Made by a program: the position numbers and the translations under genes
DNA from: Roseovarius carneus
GTDB taxonomy: Bacteria; Pseudomonadota; Alphaproteobacteria; Rhodobacterales; Rhodobacteraceae
Assembly (NCBI RefSeq): GCF_020141465.1
Contig: NZ_JAHSPD010000001.1
Coordinates: forward strand, 896,501 to 960,500
Reading direction: 5' to 3'
DNA length: 64,000 bases
Notes under the pieces: model-generated
What the model was told of the DNA's origin: nothing
Databases searched by the model: none
What the model saw: only the letters and a program-made list of their open reading frames with translations
Part shown: in pieces, positions 1 through 8,927 of the stretch
Numbering within the stretch: position 1 is the first letter of the stretch
Layout of the letters: each line of letters opens with the position of its first letter

Positions 1-77
1 CTGAAGCTTTGCTTCACATTCCCCGGACGGGATCCGCCGCGCACACCCAGTGTTTTCTTTCCGTCGTTGTCGCTCAT
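1..77 (-). CDS. infB: Translation initiation factor IF-2, N-terminal fragment
   Basis: Only the first 25 codons are inside the window; the gene continues past base 1. They read MSDNDGKKTLGVRGGSRPG and onward, the usual start of alphaproteobacterial IF-2, which delivers initiator fMet-tRNA to the 30S subunit. The ATG overlaps the stop of the YlxR gene in an ATGA arrangement, so translation is probably coupled. Gene order rimP-nusA-ylxR-infB supports the call. Confidence 0.85.
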   Translation of the reverse strand, partial: MSDNDGKKTLGVRGGSRPGNVKQSF

Positions 78-706
78 GTCGTCTTCTTTCCTTTTCGGCG
101 CGCGTTCTCGCCGTCCGAGACGCGCAGGGCCTTCAGCCTTGCCGCCTCCTCTACAACACGTTGCGCCAAACCTCCAGCGCGCAGTGCGGCGTGGATTGTG
201 GTTTGGCGCCCAAATGCTTGGCCGAGCTCATCGGCAGTCAGCCAGCCGATGAAAAACCCATAATGCGGCGTGCTGAGCTTTGATTTTCCGCGCTCGGACC
301 CGTCTGACGCTTGGATAAGCACTTCGGCCTCATCCTTCATCAGCCACGCCTTCACCCGCTCATACCCGGAAGTGGCGCCGCCGCCCTTGCGCGCAAGGCT
401 GATCAGATCAACCACCCGGCGGGCCAGCATCGCCTCGACCTGCGCAGGCAGATCATCGGAGACCTGAACCGCCTGTTTGGCCGCGCGGGCAAACAGGCCT
501 TTGGTGGCCGCTTTGGCCAGCGCCTCGGGCGTCGTGGTCACCCAGATGCCGCGCCCAGGCAGCTTTTGCGCCAAATCCGGAACAACCTGCCCATCCGGGC
601 CGATCACAAATCGGATCATGTCAAACATAGGGCGCACCTCGCCCGTGGCGATGCATTTACGCTCTGGACCGTTTTCCCGGTCTTTGGGTTGCCCGCCGCG
701 CCCCAT
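74..706 (-). CDS. YlxR-family (DUF448) RNA-binding protein
   Basis: A 210-residue protein. The N-terminal half carries the YlxR signature (ERKCIATGEV, then LPGRGIWV around residues 17-56) of small nusA-infB-linked RNA-binding proteins. The C-terminal half (about residues 80-180) resembles an L7Ae-like extension common in alphaproteobacteria, and the tail is lysine/arginine rich. It sits between nusA and infB and overlaps infB by 4 bases. Its exact role is unsettled; RNA binding is the family expectation. Confidence 0.85.
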   Translation of the reverse strand: MGRGGQPKDRENGPERKCIATGEVRPMFDMIRFVIGPDGQVVPDLAQKLPGRGIWVTTTPEALAKAATKGLFARAAKQAVQVSDDLPAQVEAMLARRVVDLISLARKGGGATSGYERVKAWLMKDEAEVLIQASDGSERGKSKLSTPHYGFFIGWLTADELGQAFGRQTTIHAALRAGGLAQRVVEEAARLKALRVSDGENARRKGKKTT

Positions 707-729
707 CAGGTCCTTCGCAGGGCCTGAGA

Positions 730-2352
730 TCAGGCCCCGCTCTCCTCATCAGAGGCGCCGTCAGCATCCTCTTCGATAGCCTCAGACTCAAGCTCGGCGG
801 GATCAACCCAACCCAGCATGATCCGTGCGGTCATGACCATGTCCTGCGCCTCTTGGAGCGACAAATCGAAAGGCTCTAGGATCCCATCATCCTTCACACG
901 CTCCCCGTCCACTTGGGTCCAGCCGCCGGCCAGCTCCCAATCAGCGCAGGTTGCAAAATCTTCCAGCGTTTTCACGTCATCCTTGGCCAGCGCGAGGATC
1001 ATCTGAGGCGTCAGGCCCTCAAACTCCACAAGGCTATCCTCGACGCCCAGCGCACGAGCCTCGTCCATGGCCGCTTTGGCCTTGGCTTCAAGAATATCGC
1101 GCGCGCGGGCCTGAAGCTCGCTCGCGGTGTCCTCGTCAACGCCGTCGATCACCAAAAGCTCGTCCACCTCGACATACGCCACCTCCTCAAGGGTGGTGAA
1201 CCCTTCGGAGACAAGAAGCTGCGCAAAAAACTCGTCCAGATCGAGCGTTTCCATGAAGAGGCCTGTGCGCTCCTCAAACTCTTTCTGACGGCGCTCGCTG
1301 TCTTCGGCTTCGGTCATGATGTCGATATCAAGCCCGGTCAACTGCGACGCCAGACGCACGTTCTGACCCCGGCGACCAATCGCAAGGCTCAGCTGCTCTT
1401 CGGGCACAACCACATCGATCTTGCCCGCTTCCTCGTCCAGAACAACCTTGCTCACCTCGGCGGGCTGCAACGCGTTCACGAGGAAGGTCGGCTGATCCTC
1501 ATTCCACGGAATGATGTCGATCTTTTCGCCCTGAAGCTCGTTCACGACGGCCTGAACACGGCTGCCGCGCATACCGACGCAAGCGCCCACAGGGTCAATC
1601 GAGCTGTCATAGGAAATCACGGCGATCTTGGCGCGAGATCCCGGATCACGGGCGCAGGCCTTGATCTCGATGATGCCATCATAGATCTCGGGCACCTCCA
1701 TCTTGAACAGCTCTATCATGAATTCAGGCGCGGTGCGGCTGAGGAAAATCTGCGGGCCGCGCGCTTCGCGGCGCACATCCTTGATGTAGCAGCGGATACG
1801 GTCATTGGGGCGATAGGCTTCGCGGCCGATCTTCTCGTTGCGGCGCAGGATTGCTTCACCCCGGCCCACATCCACGATGACGTTGCCATACTCTTCGCGC
1901 TTGACCTGACCGTTAATGATCGTGCCTGCGCGGTCCTTGAATTCCTCAAACTGACGGTCCCGCTCGGCTTCGCGCACCTTTTGCAAGATCACCTGCTTGG
2001 CCGATTGCGCGGCGATGCGGCCCATCTCGACAGGGGGCACTTCCTCAACCAGCGTATCGCCGACTTTTGGGTCATCAAGATATTGCTTGGCCTGCTCCAC
2101 GGTGAACTCGGCCTGATAATTCTCAAGCTCCTCGTCCGTCACAACCGTGCGCACGCGGGTGAAGGTCGCGCGACCCGTCTTGCGGTCGATGCTGACACGG
2201 ATATCCATCTCGGCGCCGTACCGGCTCTTGGCGGCGCGGGCGAGGCTCTCTTCCATCGCCTCGACGACCAGACCGGGGTCGATCATCTTCTCGCGGGCCA
2301 CAGCCTCGGCGGTTTGCAGCAACTCAAGCTGATTTGCGGATGTAATGGCCAT
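730..2352 (-). CDS. nusA: Transcription termination/antitermination factor NusA
   Basis: 540 residues with the family order: N-terminal RNA-polymerase-binding domain (1-125), S1 domain (about 135-200), two KH domains (about 230-345, including [13 protein letters not shown] and [15 protein letters not shown]), then acidic helix-hairpin-helix repeats (about 365-530). NusA binds RNA polymerase and controls pausing, termination and antitermination. The start ATG lies just downstream of the rimP stop. The acidic tail ends in a Glu/Asp/Ser-rich stretch. Confidence 0.95.
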   Translation of the reverse strand: MAITSANQLELLQTAEAVAREKMIDPGLVVEAMEESLARAAKSRYGAEMDIRVSIDRKTGRATFTRVRTVVTDEELENYQAEFTVEQAKQYLDDPKVGDTLVEEVPPVEMGRIAAQSAKQVILQKVREAERDRQFEEFKDRAGTIINGQVKREEYGNVIVDVGRGEAILRRNEKIGREAYRPNDRIRCYIKDVRREARGPQIFLSRTAPEFMIELFKMEVPEIYDGIIEIKACARDPGSRAKIAVISYDSSIDPVGACVGMRGSRVQAVVNELQGEKIDIIPWNEDQPTFLVNALQPAEVSKVVLDEEAGKIDVVVPEEQLSLAIGRRGQNVRLASQLTGLDIDIMTEAEDSERRQKEFEERTGLFMETLDLDEFFAQLLVSEGFTTLEEVAYVEVDELLVIDGVDEDTASELQARARDILEAKAKAAMDEARALGVEDSLVEFEGLTPQMILALAKDDVKTLEDFATCADWELAGGWTQVDGERVKDDGILEPFDLSLQEAQDMVMTARIMLGWVDPAELESEAIEEDADGASDEESGA

Positions 2353-2355
2353 GGT

Positions 2356-2931
2356 TCAGTCCTCCTCAGACCCATCGTCAGTTTCGATCTCGTCGAAAGC
2401 ATCTTCGTCGATAATGCCTGCAGCCTTGCGCTGACGCAGCATCTCTTTAATCAAATCGTCCGTCAGAACCAGCTTGGCATCCACCAGCCAGTCAAACTCA
2501 AGCCCGACTGTGCCTTCGTCGAGATTTATCAGCACTTCCGTGCCCTCAACCCCTGCGAGCACGCCTTTGAAACGCCTGCGCCCGTCAATAAGCTCGCTCG
2601 TCTCAAGCTTGGCCTCATAGCCCTCGAACGCCTCAAAATGCTTGAGCATGGTCAGAGGCCGGTCGATTCCGGGGCTGGAGACCTCCAGCGTATAGGCCTC
2701 TACAATCGGGTCCTCAACGTCGAGCGCGGCACTCACCGCGGTCGAAATCTGGCCGCACTCATCCACCTCGATCCCGCCCTCGGGCCGCTCTGCCATGATC
2801 TGAAGCGTCGCGGTGTTGCCGCTCATCAGACGCACCCGCACCAAATCAAACCCCAGATCCTCAAGGACGGGGGTGATGATCTCCGCCATCCGGCGGTCAA
2901 TCGCAGCTTTGGCAATCAGGTCGTTGCTCAT
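2356..2931 (-). CDS. rimP: Ribosome maturation factor RimP
   Basis: 191 residues. The RimP N-terminal domain includes [10 protein letters not shown] and [25 protein letters not shown]; a C-terminal SH3-like domain contains [15 protein letters not shown]; the tail is acidic. RimP assists 30S assembly. It is the first gene of the rimP-nusA-ylxR-infB operon, and its 5' leader carries a strong hairpin plus U-tract (see the terminator at 2974-2996), so expression may be attenuated. Confidence 0.93.
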   Translation of the reverse strand: MSNDLIAKAAIDRRMAEIITPVLEDLGFDLVRVRLMSGNTATLQIMAERPEGGIEVDECGQISTAVSAALDVEDPIVEAYTLEVSSPGIDRPLTMLKHFEAFEGYEAKLETSELIDGRRRFKGVLAGVEGTEVLINLDEGTVGLEFDWLVDAKLVLTDDLIKEMLRQRKAAGIIDEDAFDEIETDDGSEED

Positions 2932-2973
2932 GTCGTGTCAGGCAGTCTCTTAAATCAGGGTGCGTTCAAGCAC

Positions 2974-2996
2974 AAAAAAACGGGCGCGCGGCCCGT
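2974..2996 (-). terminator. Intrinsic terminator or attenuator in the rimP leader
   Basis: On the minus strand the stem ACGGGC/GCCCGT with a 5-base GC loop is followed directly by seven T residues. It lies 43 bases before the rimP start and roughly 50-70 bases after a candidate promoter, with no gene between. That position fits a leader attenuator of the nusA operon better than a terminator of another gene. Confidence 0.7.
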
Positions 2997-3052
2997 GAAA
3001 CTTTCCGGTGGAGCCTTTCGGTGTGGACCCGAGAAGCGCCGCTATTGAGTTG

Positions 3053-3081
3053 GATATAGGCGGGATGAGGGATGGGCGCAA
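3053..3081 (-). promoter_or_regulatory. Candidate promoter of rimP-nusA-infB operon
   Basis: Read on the minus strand, TTGCGC (3081-3076) and TATATC (3058-3053) are separated by exactly 17 bases. The -10 matches 4 of 6 and the -35 matches 3 of 6 consensus bases. Transcription would start near 3046, giving a leader of about 115 bases before rimP that includes the hairpin at 2974-2996. Confidence 0.4.
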
Positions 3082-3150
3082 GGGGGCACAGCACACCGTA
3101 TCTTATTAGACTCAGTCCATAACGCATCATATTAAGTCGCTAAAGACGTC

Positions 3151-3179
3151 TTGACATATGATTCGCTAAATCAGACGAT
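3151..3179 (+). promoter_or_regulatory. Candidate promoter of the AT-rich islet
   Basis: A perfect TTGACA (3151-3156) is followed after 17 bases by GACGAT (3174-3179), a weak -10 with 3 of 6 matches. It lies about 30 bases before the first small gene of the islet. AT-rich DNA produces such matches easily, so the call is tentative. Confidence 0.35.
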
Positions 3180-3208
3180 AAATCTATATCTAGCTAACGA
3201 GGGTGTCA

Positions 3209-3505
3209 ATGACACTATATGATCTTATAATACCGATGCTTGCTGTGGCTTGTGCCGTAAGCGGACTAGCGCTGTTGGCATTTGCTGTCAGATTGGGAAT
3301 GGGGTCAGGTGAGGCATATGACCAACTTCGTGGTGTATCAAAAGGTTTTCGGGACACTATGTTTGGCAACATTCATCAGCCTTATGGAAAAGGCGGTACC
3401 CTTTTCAATCGTGGTACAGCATACTCGATTGACCAAAAAGGAAACATTGAACTTATCAGCCAAGCCAAGACCAACCGTGAGTCCGTTCAGGACGCTTCCT
3501 TTTAG
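3209..3505 (+). CDS. Small single-span membrane protein of unknown function
   Basis: 98 residues; not a family I recognise. Residues about 5-30 (LYDLIIPMLAVACAVSGLAL and on) form one transmembrane segment. The remaining ~65 residues are polar, glycine-rich (GKGGTLFNRGTAYSIDQKG) and lack cysteine. The ATG at 3209 is preferred because GAGGG sits 5 bases upstream; an in-frame GTG at 3203 overlaps that site. Base composition and use of codons such as ATA and TTA are unlike the surrounding genes, suggesting transfer. It precedes the larger unknown membrane protein on the same strand, so the two may form a unit. Confidence 0.6.
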   Translation: MTLYDLIIPMLAVACAVSGLALLAFAVRLGMGSGEAYDQLRGVSKGFRDTMFGNIHQPYGKGGTLFNRGTAYSIDQKGNIELISQAKTNRESVQDASF

Positions 3506-3720
3506 CCTAAACGAGCATTGAGTACATCTCTTGGATACCGACTGTTTCTGGAAGGCTATCGTATTCGCATATCGGCGAGAGTCGGTTTCCCAACAAATGT
3601 GCCTGTTACAATGCAATTGGTCAAAAAAGCGGAATTCAAGCAATTATATGTCAAACACGCTATACAGACGATTTTGTTCTGCCTTTACCACTAAAATGGC
3701 CATGGCTACGAAACAAAATC
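3506..3720 (+). other. Possible lost or non-canonical 5' part of the next gene
   Basis: The frame of the gene at 3721 stays open upstream to a TAA at 3508-3510 and reads like protein (TDDFVLPLPLKWPWLRNKIV just before the GTG). No ATG, GTG or TTG occurs in this frame between 3511 and 3720; only ATT (3517) or other rare starts are available. The other two frames are also mostly open here. Either the gene starts at the GTG at 3721 without a clear ribosome site, uses ATT, or has lost its start by mutation. Confidence 0.4.
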
Positions 3721-4821
3721 GTGTCTACAATTAGTCGGATACTTCAAAAAAAATCCATTTCAGGTAAACATGAATTCATAGCGATCTTTTGTGATTTGAA
3801 AGATCAGGATAAAGATCTGGACCGGCTTACGGGCATAGTCTACCCAATCCTAAATACAGAGCGAAAAAGCGACTGGCGTTCTCAACAATTAATTAATCAA
3901 ATTCGATCATGTTTGGCAGAATTGTCTAGAAGCCCAATCGTGGACAGCCAACAGAAAAAACTTACGGAACTGCAATCTAAAATTGAGTTAGACTTGACGC
4001 CATACTGCCCGATTGCGGTAGGTTTTGATATTTGCAGGAATGGTATAGTAAAATTTAAACCCGTCCGACTGAAAAAGGGTTTAGTCCAAGACTTTGATAA
4101 AGACGAAAAGTCAGTTCAAGATTATACAGAACAGGCTTTCTTTTTTCTCAGGGATATTACACATATCCATCAGCACCATGAGCCTGAATCAGACACTATA
4201 ATTAGAGTCCACAAACAATCTCCTCGAGCAGTTAAGGATATATATTTCGACCTTTTTCGTTATATAATTAGATTTAAACGCTTTAGATCACCAGAGAATA
4301 TCATGCGAGCAAGTGGAATTCTTGCCTATGCGAATTCGTTTAAACTGATTCAAGCAGATCAAAAACAGCTACCGAACGACTATCAAATCGAAAACCTGAA
4401 AATGTCGCTTGAAGCAGCTCAGTTCGAGCTTCAGTACGAGGCGCAGCGGCAAAACGGAAAAATCTCTCTTGCACTAACAATAGTATTTAGCGTTTTTGGC
4501 TTACTACTATCGCTGAGCGCACTTGCCCAATTTGCCCCAGTTGAATCCCAAAAGCAAATAGTTCCTAGTGGCATACTTGTTGCTTTCACCGCATGGATCG
4601 CAGAGAATCCTGTTTGGTTTGCTGGGTTTGGCTTCGCGATCGGTTATCTATCGCTTCTTTTGGCAGGACGAGTAAAACCAAACCAATATCCTACATTTGA
4701 GAATGTCCTTCGATTGTTTAACCATTCTAGTAAGTTGGCTTTTCTGTTACCCGTAATTTTACTGGGTTTGACGTTGCTTGGTATTGCTATTTGGATCTTT
4801 AAAATTAGCTTAACCCATTAA
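3721..4821 (+). CDS. Unknown protein: soluble N-domain, His motif, coiled coil, three C-terminal TM helices
   Basis: 366 residues from the GTG; I do not recognise the family. Residues 1-220 are soluble. A striking histidine motif RDITHIHQHH spans 144-153, followed by EPESDTI. Residues 221-246 look helical or coiled-coil. Transmembrane segments lie near 248-270, 297-316 and 338-361, leaving a short basic tail. The GTG has no clear Shine-Dalgarno, and open sequence continues upstream, so the N-terminus is uncertain. The gene is AT-rich with codons rare in its neighbours. Its TAA overlaps the stop of pip on the other strand. Membrane-anchored metal or nucleotide chemistry is conceivable from the His cluster, but this is only inference. 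Confidence 0.65.
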   Translation: MSTISRILQKKSISGKHEFIAIFCDLKDQDKDLDRLTGIVYPILNTERKSDWRSQQLINQIRSCLAELSRSPIVDSQQKKLTELQSKIELDLTPYCPIAVGFDICRNGIVKFKPVRLKKGLVQDFDKDEKSVQDYTEQAFFFLRDITHIHQHHEPESDTIIRVHKQSPRAVKDIYFDLFRYIIRFKRFRSPENIMRASGILAYANSFKLIQADQKQLPNDYQIENLKMSLEAAQFELQYEAQRQNGKISLALTIVFSVFGLLLSLSALAQFAPVESQKQIVPSGILVAFTAWIAENPVWFAGFGFAIGYLSLLLAGRVKPNQYPTFENVLRLFNHSSKLAFLLPVILLGLTLLGIAIWIFKISLTH

Positions 4822-5789
4822 GCCCGCCCCAGCCTGTTCATCACATTGACCAACTCCGAACTGATCCCCGGCTCGCTCAGCGCGTGACCCGCCAGTGGGA
4901 TCATCCGCATCAACGCTTTGGGCCATGCCGCAGCCAGCGCGTGGGCTGTATCAGGCGGGCAGATCATGTCATAGCGGCCCTGCACAATCGTGCCGGGCAC
5001 ATCAGCAAGCCGTCCGATATTGGCGAGAATCCAGCCATCATGCTCCAGAAAGCCCGCATTGATGAAATAGTGATTCTCCAGCCGGGCAAAGGCGCGGGCA
5101 TAATCGGCCGGGCTGTCGGCCCCCACGCCCGAGGATTGCACCGACGCCAGCGCGTTTTCCCACGCGCTCCACGCCTTGGCATAGGTCGTCTCAAGCCGCA
5201 CATCGTCTGAAAAGAGACGGCGGTGATAGGCGGCGATCAGATCGTCGCGCTCATCTTCAGGAATGATTTGCACAAAACGCTGCCATGTATCGGGCCAGAA
5301 CCGCCCGGCGCCACCACCATAGAACCAGTCAAGCTCGCGCTGGGTCATCGTAAAGACACCGCGCAGCACAAGATGTGTGCATCGCTCGGGATGCGTGATC
5401 CCATAGATCAACGCGAGCGTCGCGCCCCAGCTGCCGCCAAAAACGCACCAGCGCTCAATCCCAAGTTCGGTGCGGATACGCTCGATATCGTCCACGAGAT
5501 GCCATGTGGTGTTTGCCTCGACGCTGGCATGGGGTTTGGAGCGCCCGCAGCCACGCTGATCAAACAGGATAATGCGATAAACGCGCGGGTCAAAATACCG
5601 CCGCATCGCCGGGCTGCACCCGCCGCCGGGGCCGCCATGCAGCACGATTACGGGCAGCCCGTCCGGCGTACCGGATTGCTCCATATACACCTGATGACCG
5701 TCACCCACGTCGAGCGTCCGGCGGTCGAAAGGCTCAATCGGCGGATAAAGATACTGCACTGCGCTTTTTTGGCCCGAGATTTTATCCAT
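4818..5789 (-). CDS. pip: Proline iminopeptidase (alpha/beta hydrolase)
   Basis: 323 residues, the normal length. HGGPGGG (51-57) forms the oxyanion region, GGSWG holds the nucleophile Ser120, Asp273 lies in GRYDMICPP, and His301 in AGHALSEPG. The enzyme removes N-terminal proline from peptides (S33 family). AGGAC precedes the ATG. It is divergent from ubiG with about 50 bases between, and its 3' end abuts the AT-rich islet with overlapping stop codons. Confidence 0.93.
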   Translation of the reverse strand: MDKISGQKSAVQYLYPPIEPFDRRTLDVGDGHQVYMEQSGTPDGLPVIVLHGGPGGGCSPAMRRYFDPRVYRIILFDQRGCGRSKPHASVEANTTWHLVDDIERIRTELGIERWCVFGGSWGATLALIYGITHPERCTHLVLRGVFTMTQRELDWFYGGGAGRFWPDTWQRFVQIIPEDERDDLIAAYHRRLFSDDVRLETTYAKAWSAWENALASVQSSGVGADSPADYARAFARLENHYFINAGFLEHDGWILANIGRLADVPGTIVQGRYDMICPPDTAHALAAAWPKALMRMIPLAGHALSEPGISSELVNVMNRLGRA

Positions 5790-5838
5790 GAGTGTCCTAT
5801 ATAGAGCGACAGAGACAAATGATCATACGGAGAGCAGA

Positions 5839-6585
5839 ATGCAAGCCGCTCAGTCCACGATTGACGACCACGAGATTGCGAAATTCCAGGCCATGGCCGC
5901 CGAATGGTGGGACCCCAGTGGCAAATTCAAACCATTGCACATGCTTAATCCGTGCAGGCTGGATTATATCACGGCGCAAATCGCGTCGGAGTTTGAGCGC
6001 GACCTGAGCGAGGACAAACCCTTTGCCGGGCTGCGTATTCTCGACATCGGCTGTGGTGGCGGCCTTCTGGCTGAGCCTATGGCGCGTCTGGGCGCGGATG
6101 TGGTCGGCGCCGATGCTGCCGAGCGCAACATCCCGGTGGCCAAGCTGCATGCCGAGCAATCGGGGCTTGAGATCGACTATCGCTTCACCACCGCCGAGGC
6201 GATGGCAGCCGAGGGCGAGCAATTCGACGCCGTGCTCAACATGGAAGTGGTGGAGCATGTGGCCTCCCCCATCGACTATCTGATTGCGTGCAGGCAGCTT
6301 TTACGCCCCGGCGGGCTGCACATCTGCTCGACGCTCAATCGAAACCCCAAGAGCTATATGATGGGCATAATCGGCGCGGAATATGTGATGCGCTGGCTGC
6401 CCAAGGGCACACATGATTGGAAGAAATTCATCACACCGGATGAGCTTTTTGACCTGATCCGCGACGCCGGGCTGGAGCCTGTGGATCGTAAGGGGTTCGT
6501 CTTCAACCCAATCGCGTGGAGCTGGTCTATCTCAGACCGCGACCTCAGCGTGAATTACGTGACAGCGAGCCTGAAACCCGAGTAA
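5839..6585 (+). CDS. ubiG: Ubiquinone biosynthesis O-methyltransferase UbiG
   Basis: 248 residues from the ATG at 5839, chosen because GGAGAG lies just upstream; an in-frame ATG at 5788 would overlap the pip start. The SAM site [20 protein letters not shown] and the UbiG-typical N-terminal [23 protein letters not shown] are present, and [13 protein letters not shown] lies in the C-terminal part. It catalyses both O-methylations in ubiquinone synthesis. Divergent from pip; its end lies 4 bases from the MarR gene. Confidence 0.95.
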   Translation: MQAAQSTIDDHEIAKFQAMAAEWWDPSGKFKPLHMLNPCRLDYITAQIASEFERDLSEDKPFAGLRILDIGCGGGLLAEPMARLGADVVGADAAERNIPVAKLHAEQSGLEIDYRFTTAEAMAAEGEQFDAVLNMEVVEHVASPIDYLIACRQLLRPGGLHICSTLNRNPKSYMMGIIGAEYVMRWLPKGTHDWKKFITPDELFDLIRDAGLEPVDRKGFVFNPIAWSWSISDRDLSVNYVTASLKPE

Positions 6586-6589
6586 AGCC

Positions 6590-7036
6590 CTACGTGCGTT
6601 CCTGCCCGAGCCTTGTGCGCAAACTGCGCAAGGCGGGCAGGATGGCGCGGACCTTATCCTCGCCCAGATCCTGCACAACCTCTCCGATGAGCGGCGCAAT
6701 CGCGGCCACCGCCTCATCACGTGCGCTGCGCCCGGCCTGGCTGATCGCGACCTTCTTGCGGCGCGCATCATCCCAATCGGGCCGGATATGCACATATCCC
6801 GCCGCCTCCAGCTTGCGCAGCGTGTTGGTCATCGCGCCGCGCGTGACATGAAAGCTATGGGCAAGCTGCGCGGGGCTTTTCTCATCCGCGCTGCGGGCCA
6901 GCTGATTGAGCACGGAGAAATGCGACACTTCCATACCCTTGGGCAAAACACGGCTGAGCTGATTCCTGATCAACTGGTCGTTGGTCAGAATTTCGCTAAA
7001 AAGCGCAACGGCGAGGGCATTCCCGGTCTCGGTCAT
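6590..7036 (-). CDS. MarR-family transcriptional regulator
   Basis: 148 residues with the winged-helix pattern of MarR proteins: SHFSVLNQLARSADEKSPAQL, then HVTRGAMTNTLRKLEAAGYV as recognition helix, and DARRKKVAISQAG as wing. It overlaps the upstream nitrilase-family gene in an ATGA arrangement, so it is probably co-transcribed with comF-grxC-nit. The ligand cannot be told from sequence. Confidence 0.85.
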   Translation of the reverse strand: MTETGNALAVALFSEILTNDQLIRNQLSRVLPKGMEVSHFSVLNQLARSADEKSPAQLAHSFHVTRGAMTNTLRKLEAAGYVHIRPDWDDARRKKVAISQAGRSARDEAVAAIAPLIGEVVQDLGEDKVRAILPALRSLRTRLGQERT

Positions 7037-7872
7037 AGATTCCTTGGGCCACTGAAGACTGCATCATGCATAAGCGACGGAACACGCTTTCGTGATTTTG
7101 CCACTTCGGAGGGGTCAAGATCAACGGTGATAACGCCCGGCGCGTCCCCGGCATCGCCCAGAACCTCACCCCAAGGGCTGATCGCGAGGCTGTGGCCATA
7201 GGTTTCGCGCGGCTTTCCGATCTGTGCGGCGTGAACACCCGTCTGGGCCGGGGCAAGCACATAGGCCCCCGTCTCAATCGCGCGGGCGCGCAAAAGCACC
7301 TCCCAATGCGCGGCCCCTGTGACCCGCGAGAAGGCCGAGGGAACGGTGATAATCTGCGCGCCGCGCTGGCCAAGGGCGCGGTAGAGATGTGGGAAGCGCA
7401 GATCATAGCAGATCGTCATGCCCAACGCGCCAAAGGAGGTCTGCGCAAGACAGGCCGCGCCTCCCGGCCGATAGCCCGCCGATTCGCGGTAGCTTTCGCT
7501 CTCGGAAATCGTGACGTCGAACATATGGATCTTGTCATAGCGCGCGACAATCTGTCCGTCGGGCGTGATCAGAAAGGACCGATTGGCGAATCGCCCGTCC
7601 TTGTCGCCAGTTTTGATTGCTAAAGAGCCAATGAGCAGCCAAATGCGCCGCGCCGATGCCACATCGCGCAGCGCAGCGAGTGTGATATCCGCGCCCTCAT
7701 ACTGCAAGACTGCCTCCTGCTGTGCGCGGCTGGCGGAGACGCAATTCGTCACTTCCGGGGTCAGCACGAAGCCCGCACCGCACGCCACAGCCTCCTCAAT
7801 CAAGGCCACGGTCTGCGGCAGGTTCGCCACCGGATCATCGCCCGAGCACAGCTGCACGAGGCCCGCACGCAT
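7033..7872 (-). CDS. Nitrilase-superfamily hydrolase, Nit1/Nit2-like
   Basis: 279 residues with the catalytic triad visible: Glu40 (LTPEVTN), Lys114 (YDKIHMFD) and Cys155 (TICYDLRFP). IHMFDV and CYDLRFPHLYRAL are typical of the Nit branch, which hydrolyses deaminated glutathione or omega-amides. It follows grxC, a glutathione-dependent enzyme, by 3 bases, which is consistent with a glutathione-repair role. The precise substrate remains inferred. Confidence 0.85.
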   Translation of the reverse strand: MRAGLVQLCSGDDPVANLPQTVALIEEAVACGAGFVLTPEVTNCVSASRAQQEAVLQYEGADITLAALRDVASARRIWLLIGSLAIKTGDKDGRFANRSFLITPDGQIVARYDKIHMFDVTISESESYRESAGYRPGGAACLAQTSFGALGMTICYDLRFPHLYRALGQRGAQIITVPSAFSRVTGAAHWEVLLRARAIETGAYVLAPAQTGVHAAQIGKPRETYGHSLAISPWGEVLGDAGDAPGVITVDLDPSEVAKSRKRVPSLMHDAVFSGPRNL

Positions 7873-7875
7873 GGC

Positions 7876-8133
7876 TCAGGCCGCCAGAAGCGCGTCCAGC
7901 TTGCCCGCCCGGTCCAGCGCATAAAGCTCGTCACAGCCGCCTACATGCACATCACCCACGAAGATCTGCGGCACGGTGCGCCCGCCATTGGCGCGCTGCA
8001 TCATCTCGGCGCGGCGTGCCGGCTCACGGGCAATATCCACCTCGGAGAAATTCACGCCCTTCTGGCTCAGAAGGCGTTTGGCCGCATGACAAAAACCGCA
8101 GAGCGGCGAGGTGTAGATTTCAACAGGTTGCAT
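7876..8133 (-). CDS. grxC: Glutaredoxin 3
   Basis: 85 residues starting at MQPVEIYT; an ATG 18 bases upstream is less likely because it would add a non-family extension. The active site is CGFC (residues 12-15) instead of the commoner CPYC. GGRTVPQIFVGDVHVGGCDE contains the cis-proline and glutathione-binding residues. It reduces disulfides with glutathione in the cytoplasm. It lies in a minus-strand group with comF and nit. Confidence 0.92.
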   Translation of the reverse strand: MQPVEIYTSPLCGFCHAAKRLLSQKGVNFSEVDIAREPARRAEMMQRANGGRTVPQIFVGDVHVGGCDELYALDRAGKLDALLAA

Positions 8134-8172
8134 CAGGGCACTCCAGGACAAGGGATCGTCTATCCCGGCTAT

Positions 8173-8913
8173 TTAGGCATCCCGGCCCGCACGCGCCAGT
8201 GCCACGATGCTCACGGATGCGGCACCAGCGGCCTTGCACGCGCCAGCAGCCGCCGCAAATGTCGCGCCCGAGGTCATGACATCATCCACCAAAAGCACAT
8301 CGCGCCCGGCCAAAAGGCCCGCGCGCTTTGGATGCACAGAGATCGCATCGCGCACCGTGTTGCGCCGCTCCTCATAGCTTTTTCCGCCCAACTGCGCCGT
8401 GGCTTTGGGCCGGATGAGAAGGTCAGGACAATGCGCCGCCCCCGCCTCTTGCGCCAGCGCCTTGGACAAGAGCGCCGATTGGTTGAACCGCCGCTTGAGC
8501 ATCCGGAGCCAATGCAAGGGCACCGGCGCGATCAACGTCTTGGGCGTGAGCAAAGGCTGCGCCGCGCGCGCCATCCATTTCGCGGCGGGGCGCACCACAT
8601 CCTGCCTATCGCCGTATTTCAGCGCCAGAACCAAGCGCCGCCCCGTCCCGCCATAGCGCATCGCGGCGCGGCCCCGGTCCCACGCCAATGGCTGTTTCAT
8701 ACAGGCATCGCATTGGATAATCTCGGCCTCATCCCCCTCCGGCGCGGGCGGCAGCGCCTTGCCGCAACTGTCGCAGCAGGTGCCAAGGATAAAAGGCGTA
8801 TCGCGCCAGCACGACCCACAGAGGCCGAAATCGCTGTCCACCATCTCGCCACAGCCGATGCAGCGCGGCGGGTAAACCATCCGCAAGACCGATTGAATTG
8901 CGCCAAGCTTCAC
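8173..8913 (-). CDS. comF: ComF-family phosphoribosyltransferase-like protein
   Basis: About 246 residues. The N-terminus has a zinc-ribbon-like set of cysteines (PPRCIGCG, CGSC, CCDSCG, CDAC), and the C-terminus has the PRPP-loop DVLLVDDVMTSGATF. Both are the ComF/GntX hallmark; the family is linked to DNA uptake and phosphoribosyl chemistry. A GTG at 8913 is preferred because GGGGGGTGA precedes it; an in-frame ATG at 8937 would overlap the divergent methyltransferase start. Confidence 0.88.
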   Translation of the reverse strand: MKLGAIQSVLRMVYPPRCIGCGEMVDSDFGLCGSCWRDTPFILGTCCDSCGKALPPAPEGDEAEIIQCDACMKQPLAWDRGRAAMRYGGTGRRLVLALKYGDRQDVVRPAAKWMARAAQPLLTPKTLIAPVPLHWLRMLKRRFNQSALLSKALAQEAGAAHCPDLLIRPKATAQLGGKSYEERRNTVRDAISVHPKRAGLLAGRDVLLVDDVMTSGATFAAAAGACKAAGAASVSIVALARAGRDA

Positions 8914-8927
8914 GTATATCACCCCCC

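Noticed and set aside
913-3048. Very long plus-strand open frame across nusA and rimP
   Set aside because: It is the antisense shadow of G+C-rich coding sequence. nusA and rimP on the minus strand have clear domains and motifs.
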